DNA of 64,000 bases from Mitsuaria sp. 7 (GTDB lineage Bacteria; Pseudomonadota; Gammaproteobacteria; Burkholderiales; Burkholderiaceae_C), in NCBI RefSeq assembly GCF_001653795.1, contig NZ_CP011514.1, positions 3,676,279 to 3,740,278 of the forward strand, given 5' to 3'. The position numbers and the translations under genes are program-made. Below, in pieces: positions 35,091-45,138 of the stretch (position 1 is its first letter; each line of letters opens with the position of its first letter). A model generated the notes under the pieces. The model saw only the letters and a list, made by a program, of their open reading frames with translations. It searched no databases and was not told the DNA's origin.

Positions 35091-36005
35091 TCAATGCGAG
35101 CGGATCATCGTGCCGTAGGCCTGCTCGGACAGGATCTCCAGCAGCATCGCATGAGGGACACGGCCGTCGATGATGTGGACGGCCTTGACGCCACTGCGGG
35201 CCGCATCCAGCGCGGAGGCGATCTTGGGCAGCATGCCGCCGGACAGCGTCCCGTCGGCGAAGAGCTCGTCGATCTCGCGCGCCGACAGGTCGGTCAGCAG
35301 CGTGCCCTGCTTGTCGAGCACGCCGGGGGTGTTGGTGAGCATCACCAGCTTCTCGGCCTTGAGCACCTCGGCCAGCTTGCCGGCGACGACGTCGGCGTTG
35401 ATGTTGTAGCTCTCGTTGCTCTCGCCGAAGCCGATGGGGCTGATGACGGGGATGAACTGGTCGTCCTGCAGCGCCTTCACGACGCTGGGGTCGATGGAGA
35501 CGATGTCGCCGACGGAGCCAACGTCGTGCTCCTTGGCCGGGTCGTCCTTGTCGATCAGCTTGAGCTTCTTGGCGCGGATCATGCCGCCGTCGCGGCCGGT
35601 CAGGCCCACGGCCTTGCCGCCGGCGACGTTGATCAGGCCGACGATGTCCTGCTGCACCTCGCCGGCGAGCACCCATTCGACGACGCTCATCGTCTCTTCA
35701 TCGGTGACGCGCATGCCCTGGATGAAGTGGCCCTTCTTGCCGAGCTTGTTGAGCGCGTCCTCGATCTGCGGCCCGCCGCCGTGCACGACCACCGGGTTCA
35801 GGCCGACCAGCTTGAGCAGCACCACGTCCTCGGCGAAGTCCTGCTGCAGCGCGGGATCGGTCATCGCGTTGCCGCCGTACTTGATGACGATGGTCTTGCC
35901 GTGGTACTTGCGGATGTAGGGCAGCGCCTGGGAGAGCAGCTCGGCCTTGTCGCGCGGCGGGATGTGGCTCAGATCGGCGTCGTGGACGGGAGGGGTGTTG
36001 CTCAT
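35091..36005 (-). CDS. argB: Acetylglutamate kinase
   Basis: A 304-residue enzyme that phosphorylates N-acetylglutamate in arginine synthesis. Family blocks are [22 protein letters not shown], the [17 protein letters not shown] segment, [11 protein letters not shown], and [20 protein letters not shown] then [11 protein letters not shown]. An N-terminal helix ([11 protein letters not shown]) marks the arginine-sensitive class, so feedback inhibition is likely. The gene is monocistronic as far as visible, with a hairpin downstream. Confidence 0.95.
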   Translation of the reverse strand: MSNTPPVHDADLSHIPPRDKAELLSQALPYIRKYHGKTIVIKYGGNAMTDPALQQDFAEDVVLLKLVGLNPVVVHGGGPQIEDALNKLGKKGHFIQGMRVTDEETMSVVEWVLAGEVQQDIVGLINVAGGKAVGLTGRDGGMIRAKKLKLIDKDDPAKEHDVGSVGDIVSIDPSVVKALQDDQFIPVISPIGFGESNESYNINADVVAGKLAEVLKAEKLVMLTNTPGVLDKQGTLLTDLSAREIDELFADGTLSGGMLPKIASALDAARSGVKAVHIIDGRVPHAMLLEILSEQAYGTMIRSH

Positions 36006-36109
36006 GGTGCTGTCCGGAGGAGGCTGAGGGATGGGACGGGGTGGGACGGGGTGAGATTGGGGACGAGGAATGGATCGGGCGCCATTCTAGGACCGGCAAA
36101 ATCGGCGCC

Positions 36110-37054
36110 ATGCAAGTGCAGCAATATCTGAAGTTGTCCGCCGGCGTGGCCGTGCTGACCATCGCCCTGAAGACGGCCGCCTGGTGGTGGACCGGCTCGG
36201 TGAGCCTGGCCTCGGACGCGCTCGAATCGGGGGTGAACCTCGCGGGGGCGCTCTTCGGTCTGGCGATGGTGACGATCGCGCGGCGGCCGCCCGACGAGGA
36301 CCACCCCTTCGGCCACCATAAGGCGGAGTACTTCTCCAGCGCCTTCGAGGGTGCGCTGATCCTGATCGCCGCGCTGGGCATCGGCTGGGCCGCGATCGAG
36401 CGGCTGCGCGCGCCGCAACCGCTGGAGCAGCTCGGCATCGGCATGGCGCTGTCGCTGGTCAGCACGGCGATCAACGGCGCGCTCGCGTGGAAGATGCTGC
36501 AGGCCTCGCGCGAACACCGCTCGATCGCGCTGGAGGCCGACGCACGCCATCTGTTCACCGATGTCTGGACCTCGGTCGGTGTCGTCGCCGGCCTGATCGG
36601 CGTAATGCTGACGGGCTGGACCTGGCTGGATCCGCTGCTGGCGATCCTGGTCGCGCTGAACATCCTGCGCGAGGCGGTGCACCTGATGTGGAAGTCCACC
36701 GGCGGGCTGATGGACATGGCGCTCGAGCCCGAGGACCAGCAGGTCATCGCCGAGGTGCTGGCGCGTTTCGAATCGCCGGAGCTCCGCTTCGATCACGTCG
36801 CGACACGCGCGGCGGGCCAGCAGCGCTACGTCGACTTCCACCTCCACGTGCCGGCGCGATGGACGCTCGGCGAGGCCGCCGCGCTGCGGGGTCAGGTCGA
36901 GCAGGCGCTGATGGGCGCCCTGCCCGGCCTGCGCGCCAGCATCCAACTGCTGCCGGTGAACGTCGAGACGCGCTTCGCCGAGATGGCGGAACGCGAGACG
37001 GCCCCGTCAACCGCCGCATCCGCGGCCACCCCGAACCAGGAAGGACAAGGATGA
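36110..37054 (+). CDS. Cation diffusion facilitator transporter
   Basis: A 314-residue inner-membrane metal efflux protein with about six hydrophobic segments. CDF landmarks: [20 protein letters not shown] in helix 2, [20 protein letters not shown] in the loop, [20 protein letters not shown] in helix 5 with its His/Asp metal site, and a C-terminal cytoplasmic domain ([20 protein letters not shown]). The metal (Zn, Fe, Mn or Co) cannot be read from this. Its TGA overlaps the dtd ATG (ATGA), so the pair is coupled. Confidence 0.9.
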   Translation: MQVQQYLKLSAGVAVLTIALKTAAWWWTGSVSLASDALESGVNLAGALFGLAMVTIARRPPDEDHPFGHHKAEYFSSAFEGALILIAALGIGWAAIERLRAPQPLEQLGIGMALSLVSTAINGALAWKMLQASREHRSIALEADARHLFTDVWTSVGVVAGLIGVMLTGWTWLDPLLAILVALNILREAVHLMWKSTGGLMDMALEPEDQQVIAEVLARFESPELRFDHVATRAAGQQRYVDFHLHVPARWTLGEAAALRGQVEQALMGALPGLRASIQLLPVNVETRFAEMAERETAPSTAASAATPNQEGQG

Positions 37055-37488
37055 TCGCGCTGCTGCAACGGGTGAAGGAAGCCCGGGTCGATGTCGGCGA
37101 CCGCTGTACCGGGCAGATCGGACAGGGCCTGCTGCTGCTGGTCTGCGCCGAGCCGCAGGACACCGAGGCGGTGGCGGAGAAGCTGCTGCAGAAGATCCTG
37201 AAGCTGCGCGTCTTCAGCGACGAGGCCGGCAAGATGAACCGCAGCGTGCAGGACGTGGGCGGCGGCCTGCTGATCGTTTCGCAGTTCACCCTCGCGGCGG
37301 ACACGTCCGGCGGCAACCGGCCGAGCTTCACCGGCGCGGCGCCGGCGGAGCTGGGTCGACGGCTCTACGAGCATGCGGTCGCGTTCGCGCGGTCGCAGCA
37401 TCCGGTCGTGGCGACCGGTGAATTCGGCGCGGACATGCAGGTCAGTCTGATCAATGACGGGCCGGTCACGATTCCGATGCGGATGTGA
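37051..37488 (+). CDS. dtd: D-aminoacyl-tRNA deacylase
   Basis: A 145-residue enzyme that removes D-amino acids from mischarged tRNA. The signatures [17 protein letters not shown] and the C-terminal [10 protein letters not shown] (cis-Pro region GPVT) are intact, after [15 protein letters not shown]. The length is normal. It is translationally coupled to the CDF gene. Confidence 0.94.
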   Translation: MIALLQRVKEARVDVGDRCTGQIGQGLLLLVCAEPQDTEAVAEKLLQKILKLRVFSDEAGKMNRSVQDVGGGLLIVSQFTLAADTSGGNRPSFTGAAPAELGRRLYEHAVAFARSQHPVVATGEFGADMQVSLINDGPVTIPMRM

Positions 37489-37533
37489 TGAGAATGCGGT
37501 GCTACAACGGCCTATCGAAGCAAGGAAACCACC

Positions 37534-37917
37534 ATGATCAGCTACGTCACCCTGGGCAGCAACGACCGCCGCGCGGCCAAGGCGTTCTATGACGCCGCGC
37601 TCGCGCCGCTGGGCCTGAAGCCGGGCTACTCGGACGACGAGATGGTCGGCTACGGCCCCGAGGGCGGCGAGACGCAGCTGTGGGTGGTGCAGCCCTTCAA
37701 CGGGCTGGACGCGACGGTGGGCAACGGCTCGATGCTCGCGCTGGCGGCGTCGACGCGGGCGCAGGTCGATGCGGTGTACGCCGCCGCGATCAGCGGCGGC
37801 GGCAAGGACGACGGCCGCCCCGGTCCGCGCGAGAACTACGGACCGAATTTCTACGCGGCCTATTTCCGCGACCTGGACGGCAACAAGGTGGGCGTGGTGT
37901 GCCGGTCGCCAGCGTGA
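37534..37917 (+). CDS. VOC-family (glyoxalase-like) protein
   Basis: A 127-residue vicinal-oxygen-chelate protein. It opens MISYVTLGSNDRRAAKAFYD, has AALAPLGLKPGYSDDEMVGY with the beta-strand order of the fold, and ends NFYAAYFRDLDGNKVGVVCR. The metal and substrate are unknown; small members include antibiotic-resistance proteins and lyases, and neither can be inferred here. The gene is about 45 bp after dtd on the same strand and may be co-transcribed. Confidence 0.86.
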   Translation: MISYVTLGSNDRRAAKAFYDAALAPLGLKPGYSDDEMVGYGPEGGETQLWVVQPFNGLDATVGNGSMLALAASTRAQVDAVYAAAISGGGKDDGRPGPRENYGPNFYAAYFRDLDGNKVGVVCRSPA

Positions 37918-37961
37918 CGGCGACAGGAAAGCGAGACCGGGGCTCGTCCGCCGTGCAGCAA

Positions 37962-37988
37962 TGAAAAAGCCCGCCATGAGGCGGGCTT
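37962..37988 (-). terminator. Intrinsic terminator of the Bug receptor gene
   Basis: Read on the minus strand: stem AAGCCCGCC/GGCGGGCTT with a TCAT loop, followed by TTTTTCAT. It lies 50 bp beyond the stop of the minus-strand Bug gene. It may also slow transcription coming from the VOC gene. Confidence 0.88.
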
Positions 37989-38038
37989 CGGAGCCTGAGC
38001 CCGAAGCGGCGGCGCCGCTTCGAATCGTCGTGCGTCGA

Positions 38039-39004
38039 TCAGTCGGCGTACTGGCCGGCGGCCTTGATGACCGGCGTCCACTTGGCGATCTCGTCGGCGA
38101 CGAACTTCTTGTGCTCGGCCGGGTTCACGCGGTTGTCGGTGACGATGACCGCGCCCAGCGCTTCCTCGCGCTTGTGGAACTCGGCATCCTTCAGCGCCGT
38201 CTTCAGCGCCGTGTTGATCTTGTCCAGCACCGCCTTCGGCGTGCCCTTGGGCGCGTACATGCCGTGCCAGATCGTGACGTTGAAGCCCTTCAGGCCGGAC
38301 TCGTCCAGCGTCGGCAGCTTGGCGAGCGAACCGCCCAGGCGCTTGGGCGTGGACACCGCGTAGGCCTTGACCTTGCCGCCGTCGATCTGTGTCGTGGTGT
38401 TGGTCGTCTGGTCGCACATCAGGTCGACCTGGCCGCCGATCAGGTCGGTCATCGCCGGGCCCGTGCCCTTGTACGGGACCGTCGTCATGTCGATCTTGAC
38501 CGTGCTCATGTACAGCAGGCCGCACAGGTGCGACGCCGAACCCAGGCCGGCGTTGGCCAGGTTGATCTTGCCCTTGTTGGCGTTCAGCCACTTCACCAGG
38601 TCGGCGTAGTTGGCGGCCGGCAGGTTGGGACGCGAGATCAGCGTCATCGGCACTTCGTTGATCAGGCCCAGGTACTCGAAGTCCTCCAGCGTCTTGTACT
38701 GCAGGTTGCGGTACAGGGCCGGCGAGGTCGAGATGCCGATGTGATGCAGCAGCAGCGTGTAGCCGTCCGGCGCGGCCTTGGACACCTTGGTGGCGCCCAG
38801 CGTGCCGCCGGCGCCGCCGACGTTCTCGATCACGATGGTCGCGTTCAGCGGCTTGCGCAGCGCCTCGGCCAGGTCGCGCGCGACCTTGTCGGTCGGGCCG
38901 CCGGCAGCGAACGGGACGACGATGGTCACCGGCTTGTCCGGGTAGTCGGCCCAGGCAGCGCCGACGCTCAGCGCCGCGACGGAGGCGAGCAAGATCTTCT
39001 TCAT
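38039..39004 (-). CDS. Bug-type tripartite tricarboxylate transporter substrate-binding protein
   Basis: A 321-residue periplasmic receptor of the Bug family, which is very expanded in Burkholderiales. A signal peptide (MKKILLASVAALSVGAAWAD) is followed by YPDKPVTIVVPFAAGGPTDK, the family signature, then VENVGGAGGTLGA-like residues (IENVGGAGGTLGATKV), PYKGTGPAMTDLIGGQVDLM and LPTLDESGLKGFNVTIWHGM. Such receptors bind carboxylates or other small acids; the partner TctAB proteins are not encoded nearby. The gene is monocistronic, with a strong terminator. Confidence 0.92.
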   Translation of the reverse strand: MKKILLASVAALSVGAAWADYPDKPVTIVVPFAAGGPTDKVARDLAEALRKPLNATIVIENVGGAGGTLGATKVSKAAPDGYTLLLHHIGISTSPALYRNLQYKTLEDFEYLGLINEVPMTLISRPNLPAANYADLVKWLNANKGKINLANAGLGSASHLCGLLYMSTVKIDMTTVPYKGTGPAMTDLIGGQVDLMCDQTTNTTTQIDGGKVKAYAVSTPKRLGGSLAKLPTLDESGLKGFNVTIWHGMYAPKGTPKAVLDKINTALKTALKDAEFHKREEALGAVIVTDNRVNPAEHKKFVADEIAKWTPVIKAAGQYAD

Positions 39005-39143
39005 GGTGTCTCTTCCTCGTTGGAGGTGTGGGTGATGGCGCGGATGCTAGGTCGCCCTCCCACATTGCAACTTACGGAAACTACGTAAGCCGGGATAGCA
39101 CCGAGGCATGGAACCGCTGCCATCCCCCTCCCTCTGAGGGAAA

Positions 39144-40436
39144 TCAGTCGAACTTCCGCAGGTCCTCGATGACTTTTCCGTCGTTGGGCAGCCCGCCCGC
39201 CGCGACGAACACGACCTCGCCCCGCAGCTTGGTCACGTCGCGCAGCGCGGCGGTCAGGCCCTCCGCCATGCCCTCGGGCGCCGGGCCCTCTGTCTCGACC
39301 CGCAGCGTCATGCGGTCCTGCGCCATCTCGCCCTCGACCACCAGCCGGCCGCGCCGCGCCTGCGGGAAGCGCCGCAGCACCTCGGCCACCTGCCCTGCGT
39401 GCACGAACATGCCGCGCACCTTGGCGCTCTGGTCCGCGCGCCCCATCCAGCCCTTGATGCGCACGTTGGTCCGCCCGGTGGGACAGGGACCGGGCAGCAC
39501 AGCCGACAGGTCGCCGGTGCCGAAACGGATCAGCGGATAGTCGCGGTTGAGCGTGGTGACGACGACCTCGCCCACCTCGCCGTCGGGCACCGGATCGCCG
39601 GTGCCGGGGCGGACGATCTCGAGGATCACGCCCTCGTCGACGACCAGCCCCTGGCGCGCCACGGTCTCATAGGCGATCAGCCCGAGGTCCGCGGTGGCGT
39701 AGCACTGGAAGCCGGCGACGCCGCGCTCGCCGCACCAGTCGCGCAGCGCGGTCGGGAACGCCTCGCCGCTGACCAGCGCCTTGCGCACGGACAAGGCCTG
39801 ACCCTGCTCCGCCGCCTTGTCCAGCAGGATCTTCAAGAAGCTCGGTGTGCCGACGTAGGCCTGCGGCCGGAGTTCGGCCATCGCCTGCAGCTGCAGCTCC
39901 GTGTTGCCGACACCGCCGGCGAACACCGTGCAGCCCAGCGCCTCCGCGCCGCCTTCCATCATGGCGCCGGCCGGCGTCAGGTGATAGCTGAACGAGTTGT
40001 GGACCAGGTCGCCCGCGCGCAAACCCGCCGCGTGCAGCGCGCGGCCGACACGCCAATAGTCGCGCCCATGTCCTTCGGGCTCGTAGATCGAGCCCGGCGA
40101 CTGGAACACGCGACGCGCGCCGCCGTCGCGCTTCAGGCCGCGCCAGCCGATGGTCGAGAAGCCCCCGAAGGGTTCGAACGGCACGCGTCCCGCGTCCGCG
40201 CGGACCGCCTGCTGCCGCGCGAGCAGCTCCGACTTGCGCGTCACCGGCAGCCGCGCCAGCGCGTCGCGCGTGCGGACCAGGTCCGGCTCCACGTCGACCA
40301 GCAGTTCGCCGAAGGCATCGGTGTTCTGCCGCGCGTTGGCCAACTGGTGCGGCAGCGCCGCCATCAGCGCGGCCTCGCGCGCGGCGGGATCGCGCGTCTC
40401 CAGCGCGTCGTAGAAATCGAGGCTGGCGGCGCCCAT
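39144..40436 (-). CDS. PaaK-like AMP-binding ligase
   Basis: A 430-residue member of the adenylate-forming PaaK branch. Its phosphate-binding loop is degenerate (RRVFQSPGSIYEPEG) compared with the SSGTTGKP of PaaK, and later motifs are CYATADLGLIAYE and YPLIRFGTGDLSAVLPG with the adenylate-binding Asp, then a C-terminal half ending VIEDLRKFD. The carboxylate substrate is not predictable. The ATG overlaps the stop of the small gene upstream (TGATG). It is the last gene of the transporter operon. Confidence 0.85.
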   Translation of the reverse strand: MGAASLDFYDALETRDPAAREAALMAALPHQLANARQNTDAFGELLVDVEPDLVRTRDALARLPVTRKSELLARQQAVRADAGRVPFEPFGGFSTIGWRGLKRDGGARRVFQSPGSIYEPEGHGRDYWRVGRALHAAGLRAGDLVHNSFSYHLTPAGAMMEGGAEALGCTVFAGGVGNTELQLQAMAELRPQAYVGTPSFLKILLDKAAEQGQALSVRKALVSGEAFPTALRDWCGERGVAGFQCYATADLGLIAYETVARQGLVVDEGVILEIVRPGTGDPVPDGEVGEVVVTTLNRDYPLIRFGTGDLSAVLPGPCPTGRTNVRIKGWMGRADQSAKVRGMFVHAGQVAEVLRRFPQARRGRLVVEGEMAQDRMTLRVETEGPAPEGMAEGLTAALRDVTKLRGEVVFVAAGGLPNDGKVIEDLRKFD

Positions 40437-40726
40437 CACTCCTCCGCCCACTGCGCCAGACGACGCTTGAGGTCGTCCTGCAGCTTGCGCACGTCGGCCG
40501 CGTTGCGGCAGATGCGCGTTTCCCAGTCGGGGCTGCGCGCCGGCTTCTTCGCCAGCTTCGCGGTGATCTGGCCCTCGCCGACCGCGAGCTGGAGGACCTC
40601 CTGGTTCTCGAAGCTCCAGCCGGCGCCGCGCTCCGTCAGCGCGCGCAGGTCGCGCAAGGCGCGCTTCAACTGCACGAGCGCCTCCTCGGCCTTGAACGGC
40701 GGGGGCGCGAAGAAGTCGTTGTCCAT
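40436..40726 (-). CDS. Small conserved-looking protein between livF and the PaaK-like gene
   Basis: A 96-residue, soluble, helical protein (MDNDFFAPPPFKAEEALVQL ... VRKLQDDLKRRLAQWAEE). I do not recognise a domain. The ATG at 40726 has GGGAGAG upstream and is preferred to a start 18 bp earlier. It lies between the transporter ATPase and the PaaK-like ligase, with the ligase overlapping by one base, so it belongs to the operon. A role in ligase regulation or activation is only a guess. Confidence 0.75.
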   Translation of the reverse strand: MDNDFFAPPPFKAEEALVQLKRALRDLRALTERGAGWSFENQEVLQLAVGEGQITAKLAKKPARSPDWETRICRNAADVRKLQDDLKRRLAQWAEE

Positions 40727-40753
40727 GAACTGCTCTCCCATCAATCCTTGAAT

Positions 40754-41620
40754 TCAGGCGAGCCAGCGCTTGCGGCGCTTGTAGCTCTTCACGTCGCGGA
40801 AGCTCTTGCGATCGGTGCCACCCATGCCGAGGTAGAACTCGCGCACGTCCTCGTTGTCGCGCAGCGCCTGGGCCTGGCCGTCCATGACGACGCGGCCGTT
40901 CTCCAGGATGTAGCCGTAGTCGGCGTAGCGCAGCGCCATGTTGGTGTTCTGCTCGGCGAGCAGGAAGGTGGTGCGCTCCTTGCGGTTGAGGTCGCGCACG
41001 ATCTCGAAGACTTCCTCGACGATCTGCGGCGCCAGGCCCATCGAGGGCTCGTCCAGCAACACCATCTTCGGATCGGCCATCAACGCCCGGCCGATCGCGC
41101 ACATCTGCTGCTCGCCGCCCGAGGTGTAGGCGGCCTGCGAGGTCCGCCGCGTCTTCAGCCGCGGGAAGTAGGCGTAGACCTTCTCCAGCGTCTGCGCGAC
41201 CGCCGCCTTGCCGTCGGTGCGCGTGTACGCGCCGGTGAGCAGGTTCTCCTCGATCGTCAGGTGCGCGAAGCAGTGCCGCCCCTCCATCACCTGCACCACG
41301 CCGCGATGCACGAGGTCCGCCGGGGTGAGCCGCTCGATGCGCTCGCCGCGCAGCTCGATCGAGCCCTTCGTGACCTCGCCGCGTTCGCCCGCGAGCAGGT
41401 TGGAGACCGCGCGCAGCGTCGTGGTCTTGCCGGCGCCGTTGCCGCCGAGCAAGGCCACCACCGCCCCTTCGGGCACGCGCAGCGAGACGCCCTTCAGCAC
41501 GAGGATCACGTGGTGATAGATGACCTCGATGCCGTTGACGTCGAGCAGCGCGGGCGCCGCCACAGCGACGCCCGTCGGGGCACTCGATGCGGCAGCGGAA
41601 GAAGCGGAAGTGGCTTGCAT
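40754..41620 (-). CDS. livF: Branched-chain amino acid-type ABC transporter ATP-binding protein
   Basis: A 288-residue ATPase of the LivF type. Walker A GGNGAGKTTT, Q-loop region, signature TSGGEQQ, Walker B MVLLDEPSMGLAP and the H-loop region (LLAEQNTNMAL) are present. The N-terminal ~25 residues are a Ser/Ala-rich leader not needed for the fold, and the C-terminus has a basic end (YKRRKRWLA). The ATG at 41620 is preferred to a TTG 15 bp earlier. It probably pairs with LivG at 45139. Confidence 0.92.
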   Translation of the reverse strand: MQATSASSAAASSAPTGVAVAAPALLDVNGIEVIYHHVILVLKGVSLRVPEGAVVALLGGNGAGKTTTLRAVSNLLAGERGEVTKGSIELRGERIERLTPADLVHRGVVQVMEGRHCFAHLTIEENLLTGAYTRTDGKAAVAQTLEKVYAYFPRLKTRRTSQAAYTSGGEQQMCAIGRALMADPKMVLLDEPSMGLAPQIVEEVFEIVRDLNRKERTTFLLAEQNTNMALRYADYGYILENGRVVMDGQAQALRDNEDVREFYLGMGGTDRKSFRDVKSYKRRKRWLA

Positions 41621-41666
41621 GGCGGTCGTGCTCAAGCAGAGTTCAGGCGAATGTCAGAAGCGACGT

Positions 41667-42980
41667 TCAGCTGCAGCTGCGCGGCTTCAGGTTCTTGGTC
41701 TGGGCGTACTTGGCGGCGTACTCCTTGACCAGCGGATCGATGTGGGTCTTGTCCGACTGGTACCAGTCGGAGGCGAGGTTCCACTTCGCGCCGTCCCACT
41801 GGACGATGCGCGCCCAGTCGTTGCCCATGTGGTTGGCGCAGCTGGTCTGCACCGGGCGCATCACCTCGCCGAAGCCCAGCGCCTTGAGCCGCTCGGCGCT
41901 CAGGTTCAGGTTCTCGAAGCCCCAGCGCACCTGCTCCGGCGTCATGACCTTGCCCTTGCCGAACTTCTCCTGCGCGGCGCGGATCGCCTCGACCTGCAGC
42001 ATCGAGATCATCATGCCCCGCGTGTGCGCGATGGCGCCGATGCCGGTGGCCGGGCCGGTGCCCTGGCCCTTGTCGTAGACGAACTTCTTCAGCTCGTCAT
42101 GGACCTTGTCCTTGGCCGAACTGTTGTGCAGCGTGATCGCGTTGTAGCCCTTGGCGCCGGCGCCGATGTCCTTGACGTCGTGGTCCGAGCCGGCCCACCA
42201 GATCGCGTAGATCTTCTCGCGCGGATAGCCGCTGGCCTGCGCCTCGCGGATGCCTGCGGGCGTCATCACGCCGGCGGACCAGAACAGCACGTAGTCCGGC
42301 TTCTGCTGGCGGATCTGCAGCCAGGTCGACTTCTGCTCGACCCCGGGCGGCGTGACCGGATACAGCAGCACCTCGAAGCCCTCGGCGGCGGCGCGCTTCT
42401 GGATCAGCGGGATCGGCTCCTTGCCGTAGGGGCTGTCGTGATAGACCAGCGCGATCTTCTTGCCTTTGAGCGAGCCCTTCTCCTTCTTCGCGATGTCCTG
42501 CAGCATCACGTCGGCGGCAGTCCAGTAGGTGCCCAGCAGCGGGAAATTCCATTCGAACACGGTGCCGTCGGCGGACTGCGACAGGCCGTACCCCGGCGTC
42601 TCCACGACGACCTTGTCGACGAAGGCCTTGTCCGTCACCGCGAAGGTGATGCCCGTCGACTGCGTGTCGAAGCCCGACGCGCCGCCGCCCTTCCCCTTCA
42701 GGCGCTCATAGCACTCGACGCCCTTGGCGGCGTCGTAGGCGGTCTCGCATTCCTCGAAGGCGAGCTTGACGCCGTTCACGCCGCCGTCGCGCGCGTTCAC
42801 CAGCTTCAGGTAGTCCTGCTTGCCGTCCGCCCAGGGCATGCCCAGCGGCGCGAACTGGCCGGTGCGGTACACCAGCAGCGGGATGAACTGCTCGGTGGCG
42901 GTCTGTGCCGCCGCCGGCAGCGCCGCCGCGACCAGCGTGGCCGCGCAGAGCGCGCCTCGCGCGAAGGTCTTCAAGCTCAT
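41667..42980 (-). CDS. ABC transporter substrate-binding protein (LivK-like)
   Basis: A 437-residue periplasmic receptor. The signal peptide MSLKTFARGALCAATLVAAA ending in PAAAQ is clear. The type-I fold follows: FIPLLVYRTGQFAPLGMPWA, KIALVYHDSPYGKEPIPLIQ, TWLQIRQQKPDYVLFWSAGV. The sequence resembles receptors for aromatic or short-chain acids at least as much as leucine receptors. Cys residues near 78 and 90 could pair. Between the permease and LivF genes. Confidence 0.9.
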   Translation of the reverse strand: MSLKTFARGALCAATLVAAALPAAAQTATEQFIPLLVYRTGQFAPLGMPWADGKQDYLKLVNARDGGVNGVKLAFEECETAYDAAKGVECYERLKGKGGGASGFDTQSTGITFAVTDKAFVDKVVVETPGYGLSQSADGTVFEWNFPLLGTYWTAADVMLQDIAKKEKGSLKGKKIALVYHDSPYGKEPIPLIQKRAAAEGFEVLLYPVTPPGVEQKSTWLQIRQQKPDYVLFWSAGVMTPAGIREAQASGYPREKIYAIWWAGSDHDVKDIGAGAKGYNAITLHNSSAKDKVHDELKKFVYDKGQGTGPATGIGAIAHTRGMMISMLQVEAIRAAQEKFGKGKVMTPEQVRWGFENLNLSAERLKALGFGEVMRPVQTSCANHMGNDWARIVQWDGAKWNLASDWYQSDKTHIDPLVKEYAAKYAQTKNLKPRSCS

Positions 42981-43065
42981 GGTGTCGTCTCCTGGTGGTG
43001 CACTCTGCGGTGCGGTTTGAAATCTCGTGGACCCAATGTCCGGTCGATGCGTGATCGATCGGCGA

Positions 43066-44127
43066 TCAGTGCGGAAATGGCCACAGGCGCAGCTTCTGGC
43101 GCGCCGTCGACCACAACCGCGCGAGTCCGTGCGGCTCGACGATGAGGAAGAACACGATCAGCGCGCCGAAGATCATGTGCTCCAGGTGCGAGGCGGCCGC
43201 GGTGGAGAGCGGCAGGCCCAGCCAGTGCGGCACGTGGTTCAGCAGCAGCGGCAGCAGCACGATGAACGCCGCGCCGAAGAAGCTGCCCGCGATCGAGCCC
43301 AGCCCGCCGATGATGATCATGAACAGCAGCTGGAAGGACTTGTCGATGCCGAAGGCCGCGGGCTCCCACGCGCCCAGGTGCACGAAGCCCCACAGCGCGC
43401 CGGCCACGCCGACGATGAAGCTGCTGACCGCGAAGGCCGTCAGCTTCGCGTGCACGGGCCGGATGCCGATGACGGCGGCGGCGACGTCCATGTCGCGCAT
43501 GGCCATCCATTCGCGGCCGATGGCGCCGCGCACCAGGTTCTTGGTGAGGATGCCGCACACGACCACCAGCGACAGGCACAGCAGGTAGCGCTGCGCCGGC
43601 GTTTCCAGCGGCAGGCCGAAGAGCTGCAGCGTGCCGACGCTCACCGAGCCCGACGAGGAGTTCGTCACCCACGGCACGCGGTTGGTGAACCAGTCGATGA
43701 AGAACTGCGCCGCCAGCGTCGCGACCGCGAGGTAGAGCCCGCGGATGCGCAGGCTCGGCAGCCCGAAGATCACGCCGCAGACCGTCGCGGCCAGCCCGCC
43801 GCCGATCAGCGACAGCAACAGCGGCATGCCCTCGATGCGCACCTGCAGGTTGTAGGCCGCATAGGCGCCGACGGCCATGAAGGCGCCGGTCCCCAGCGAG
43901 ATCTGCCCGCAGTAGCCCACGAGCACGTTCAGGCCCAGCGCCGCGAGCGACAGCACGAGGAAGGGGATCAGCACCGCGCGGAAGGTGTAGTCGCTCGCCA
44001 GCCAGGGCACGGCGACGAAGGCCACCAGCGCCAGCGCGATCACCGCGCGGCGGTCCTGCGCGATCGGGAACAGCGCCAGGTCCGCGCGGTAGCTGGCCTT
44101 GAACTGGCCGTTTTCACGATAGAACAC
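43066..44127 (-). CDS. livM: ABC transporter permease (LivM-like)
   Basis: A 353-residue inner-membrane permease with a LivM layout. About ten hydrophobic segments follow a short cytoplasmic start (MFYRENGQFKASYRADLALF). LGLNVLVGYCGQISLGTGAF and AYAAYNLQVRIEGMPLLLSL lie in the core, with the EAA-like loop GREWMAMRDMDVAAAVIGIR and the end region VIFFLIVEPHGLARLW-like. It works with LivH at 44161. Confidence 0.93.
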   Translation of the reverse strand: MFYRENGQFKASYRADLALFPIAQDRRAVIALALVAFVAVPWLASDYTFRAVLIPFLVLSLAALGLNVLVGYCGQISLGTGAFMAVGAYAAYNLQVRIEGMPLLLSLIGGGLAATVCGVIFGLPSLRIRGLYLAVATLAAQFFIDWFTNRVPWVTNSSSGSVSVGTLQLFGLPLETPAQRYLLCLSLVVVCGILTKNLVRGAIGREWMAMRDMDVAAAVIGIRPVHAKLTAFAVSSFIVGVAGALWGFVHLGAWEPAAFGIDKSFQLLFMIIIGGLGSIAGSFFGAAFIVLLPLLLNHVPHWLGLPLSTAAASHLEHMIFGALIVFFLIVEPHGLARLWSTARQKLRLWPFPH

Positions 44128-44160
44128 GGTCGTCTCCTTGATCGGTCGTCGAGCGGGAAC

Positions 44161-45090
44161 TCAGACGCGATCGATGATCTTGTCGCCGAAGAGGCCTTGC
44201 GGCCGCACCAGCAGGAAGCCCAGCGCGAGCACATAGGCGAACCAGTTCTCGATGCCGCCGCCGACGGACGGACCGAGGTAGATCTCGGACAGCTTCTCGC
44301 CGACGCCGATGATCAATCCGCCGACGATCGCGCCCGGCACCGAGGTCAGGCCGCCGAGGATCACGACCGGGAAGGCCTTGAGCGCGACGAGCGAGATCGA
44401 GTACTGCACGCCCAGCTTGCTGCCCCAGATGATGCCGGCCACCAGCGCGACCAGCCCGCCGACGGACCACACGATCACCCAGATGCGCGACAGCGGGATG
44501 CCGATGGACTGCGCGGCCTGGTGGTCGTCGGCGACCGCGCGCAGCGCGCGGCCGGTGCGGGTCTTCTGGAAGAACAGCGACAGCAGGCCCACCAGCGCGG
44601 CGGCGATCACGGCCGAGTACAGGTCTTCCTTGTTGAGCAGCAGACCGCCGGGGAAGCTGTCCTCGAGCACGAACAGCGGATCCTTCGGCAGGCCGACGTC
44701 GATCTTGTAGGTCGAGCTGCCGAAGATCAGTTGCCCCGCGCCGTCGAGGAAGTAGCTGATGCCCAGCGTCGCCATCAGCAGCGTGATCGCCGGCTGGTTG
44801 ACGAGGCCGCGCAGCGCGAGCCGCTCCACCAGCCACGCGACGACGACCATGCAGGCCGCGGCGGCGACCAGCGCCAGCACGTTGGCCAGCAACACGCTCT
44901 CGAAGCCGAACCACTGCGGGAACCATTCGGCGAAGCGCGCCATCGCCAGCGCCGCGAACAGCACCATCGCGCCCTGCGAGAAGTTGAAGACGCCGGAGGC
45001 CTTGAAGATCAGCACGAAGCCCAGCGCGACCAGCGCGTAGAGCATGCCGGCCATCAGCCCGCCGAAGACGGTTTCGAGGAAGAAGCCCAT
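44161..45090 (-). CDS. livH: ABC transporter permease (LivH-like)
   Basis: A 309-residue inner-membrane permease. Opens MGFFLETVFGGLMAGMLYAL, with LGFVLIFKASGVFNFSQGAM early, a central TYKIDVGLPKDPLFVLED loop, the coupling region RALRAVADDHQAAQSIGIPL, and the end GFLLVRPQGLFGDKIIDRV. About eight hydrophobic segments. It pairs with LivM downstream and with LivG upstream in the same operon. Confidence 0.93.
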   Translation of the reverse strand: MGFFLETVFGGLMAGMLYALVALGFVLIFKASGVFNFSQGAMVLFAALAMARFAEWFPQWFGFESVLLANVLALVAAAACMVVVAWLVERLALRGLVNQPAITLLMATLGISYFLDGAGQLIFGSSTYKIDVGLPKDPLFVLEDSFPGGLLLNKEDLYSAVIAAALVGLLSLFFQKTRTGRALRAVADDHQAAQSIGIPLSRIWVIVWSVGGLVALVAGIIWGSKLGVQYSISLVALKAFPVVILGGLTSVPGAIVGGLIIGVGEKLSEIYLGPSVGGGIENWFAYVLALGFLLVRPQGLFGDKIIDRV

Positions 45091-45138
45091 GATCGTTTCC
45101 TTGCTTGCCTGCTTGCTGCTGCTTGCTTCTTCCGGCGC